NCBI RefSeq assembly: GCF_018687715.1
Contig: NC_056760.1
Coordinates: forward strand, 6,237,501-6,301,500
Origin: Carya illinoinensis
Lineage: Eukaryota > Streptophyta > Magnoliopsida > Fagales > Juglandaceae
Direction of reading: 5' to 3'
DNA length: 64,000 bases
Shown here: positions 62,616 through 64,000 of the stretch, one piece after another
Numbering within the stretch: position 1 is the stretch's first letter
Layout: every line of letters begins with the position of its first letter
Program-made: the position numbers and the translations under genes
The notes under the pieces: generated by a model
Told to the model about the DNA's origin: nothing
What the model saw: the letters and a program-made list of their open reading frames with translations, nothing else
Database searches by the model: none

Positions 62616-62772
62616 GTGCAATTCGTGAATCCCAAAGAGAGAATCACACTTTGCAATTCGTGAATAAGTGTGATTCAATCTATCTTGTTCTTGCAACTTG
62701 GTGCAATTCGTAAATCCAAGTTGTGTTTATCAATATATGAGGTTTATTTATTACTTGTGCAATCCGTGAATC
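62616..62772 (+). repeat. Four interspersed copies of a 14-16-bp motif
   Basis: TGCAATTCGTGAATC-like text occurs at about 62616, 62652, 62701 and 62757, spaced 36-56 bp, downstream of the TATA-like box. Meaning unknown. Confidence 0.75.
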
Positions 62773-63310
62773 AAGTATTGATTATCCTTTTTATGTGTTT
62801 GTTCATTCAAGTTCATTAGTATTTTGCTATTGTTCTTGAGCGTTCTTCATTATTCATGCATGTTCTTCATTTTGTTCATGCATGTTCATCATTGTTCTTG
62901 AGGTGTTCTTATTGAAGTTGGCTCATTCAATCCGTCCAACCACTCAAAATCGCCCACCATAGTGTTTGTCAACTTTCCATAGTTGATTGCTTCATCCATT
63001 TTACCCTAGCCGACCACCCTACTTTCCAATTAAGATTCCTATCATTTAGGAATCCTAATTGATCCCTAAAATCACTCCCATAATCAGTCATTCATATCTC
63101 CATCATATCCCAAAATTTTAGGAAGGTCATCTCCAAGATTCAAGGAAGTTTGACTTCCACGATTTTAGGAAACTTCCTAAAATCTCTCCTCCATCAAATT
63201 TTGGCCAGCCCTAGCCATTCCCTCCACATCACTCATCATCAATCCTAGCCACCCATCTTACATTTTCCAAACCCTAAACACATCATCCAAACCCTAAGCC
63301 TATCTTCCAA

Positions 63311-63759
63311 GTGGCGCCTACACCATAGCATTCGCTAGTGTCGTGCGCCCATCACCCTTGAACCACACCATCACTTTTCATCTTCCATCACTCCATACAC
63401 CCACCTTAGTCTAAACACTTAACCCCATCATCCCCAAGTGGTCATATTGACCACTTTTGCACATGAGTCAAGCAAGAGAGGAACCAAGGTTCGGTCATCA
63501 CAAGGCCACCATTGGCGTGGAGGACTTGGTGTTTTGGGTCTAGACCGAGGACCCCAACACCCATGCACGAGGCGTTGCAACAATTGGGAAAATTATATTC
63601 CCAAAAAAGAAATGGTGTGATCCGAACCAGTGCCATCCGGTTAGAAGAAGAACAAGGCAACCATTGGACTAAGTCCAACTTATGGCAACAGTCATAATAT
63701 ATATACCTATTCCGAACAGTTTTCAGCAAAATGAATAGTAATAACTTTTCGTTTACATC
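63311..63759. other. Unassigned sequence near the right edge
   Basis: No gene recognised; overlapping short frames on both strands look accidental. Could be the internal region of the candidate retroelement to its left. Confidence 0.4.
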
Positions 63760-63824
63760 TTTTGGCTATCTATAAATAGACCTATTGGCATGCCATTTGA
63801 ATAGATCAGAATTTAATTTCGAAT

Positions 63825-63922
<98 letters not shown>

Positions 63923-63999
63923 AAATATTTCATTTTTTCAAAACTTGTTAGAATCTATTCGTTCTCGAGAGAATAGATTTCTAATTTTTTGGTTGAATA
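63760..63999 (+). promoter_or_regulatory. Promoter-like sequence with long (CT)n leader at the window edge
   Basis: TATAAATA lies at about 63772-63779, followed by a CT microsatellite at 63825-63921, a common arrangement in plant gene 5' ends. Whatever it might drive would start beyond the window. The CT run itself is certain; the promoter role is a guess. Confidence 0.35.
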
Positions 64000-64000
64000 G

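Larger units (their letters stand above)
61412..63310 (+). mobile_element. Candidate long LTR of a retrotransposon extending to the right edge
   Basis: The candidate begins TGTTGGGATTG, has a TATA-like TATAAATA at 62506-62513, a repetitive leader after it, and could end in CA at 63309-63310 just before AGTGGCGCC, reminiscent of retroelement primer-binding sites starting TGGCGCC. The second LTR would lie outside the window. Base composition is strongly GC-rich from about 61580 to 62420, unlike the surroundings. There is no pol-like frame in view. Borders are speculative. Confidence 0.35.

Noticed and set aside
63785..63976. Ser-Leu repeat protein
   Set aside because: It is a translation of the (CT)n microsatellite.

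Overview
This is nuclear DNA of a flowering plant, most likely a woody eudicot. The genes are typical plant genes with spliced, AT-rich introns, and the long AT-rich intergenic regions are full of small non-autonomous transposons. Several short repeat families look to me like ones common in walnut/hickory-type (Fagales) genomes; that is an impression from memory and not something the sequence proves.

Five protein genes can be supported. (1) KDSB, CMP-KDO synthetase, minus strand, 8 exons, 601-4491. (2) A DYW-class PPR protein, plus strand, 4807-6591, head-to-head with KDSB across a 315-bp gap. (3) An intronless CALS11/GSL1-like callose synthase, 16951-22266, plus strand. (4) An intronless DUF2921 membrane glycoprotein, 25847-28783, minus strand. 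(5) PHO2/UBC24, the phosphate-homeostasis ubiquitin conjugase, 30317-35266, minus strand, 7 coding exons including one GC-AG intron. Its 5' leader (about 35372-36678) carries four near-perfect miR399 target sites and one weaker one. The PPR/PHO2 and KDSB/DUF2921 pairs match, from memory, neighbours on two related Arabidopsis segments, so the window may be a less fractionated version of an ancestral block.

The rest is repeat-rich. The most striking item is a complete 12.5-kb non-autonomous CACTA transposon (39831-52338) with a TAT target duplication, perfect 13-bp termini and very asymmetric subterminal repeat arrays. Inside it are a tandem array of roughly 0.57-kb units, a multi-exon, intron-containing, degraded BiP (ER HSP70) gene copy, and a second possible captured exon. 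Other elements with readable boundaries are two hAT-type MITEs with 8-bp target duplications (one nested in an older repeat whose neighbouring copy acts as an empty-site reference), a 5'-truncated LINE with a 9-bp target duplication downstream of CALS11, and a miniature TRIM retroelement at 55480-55751.

From 52.3 kb to the right edge I recognise no host gene. It holds MITEs, simple repeats, LTR-like fragments, and a GC-rich minisatellite region (61.4-63.3 kb) that may be a long LTR. The last 250 bp resemble a core promoter with a long CT tract, possibly the start of something beyond the window.
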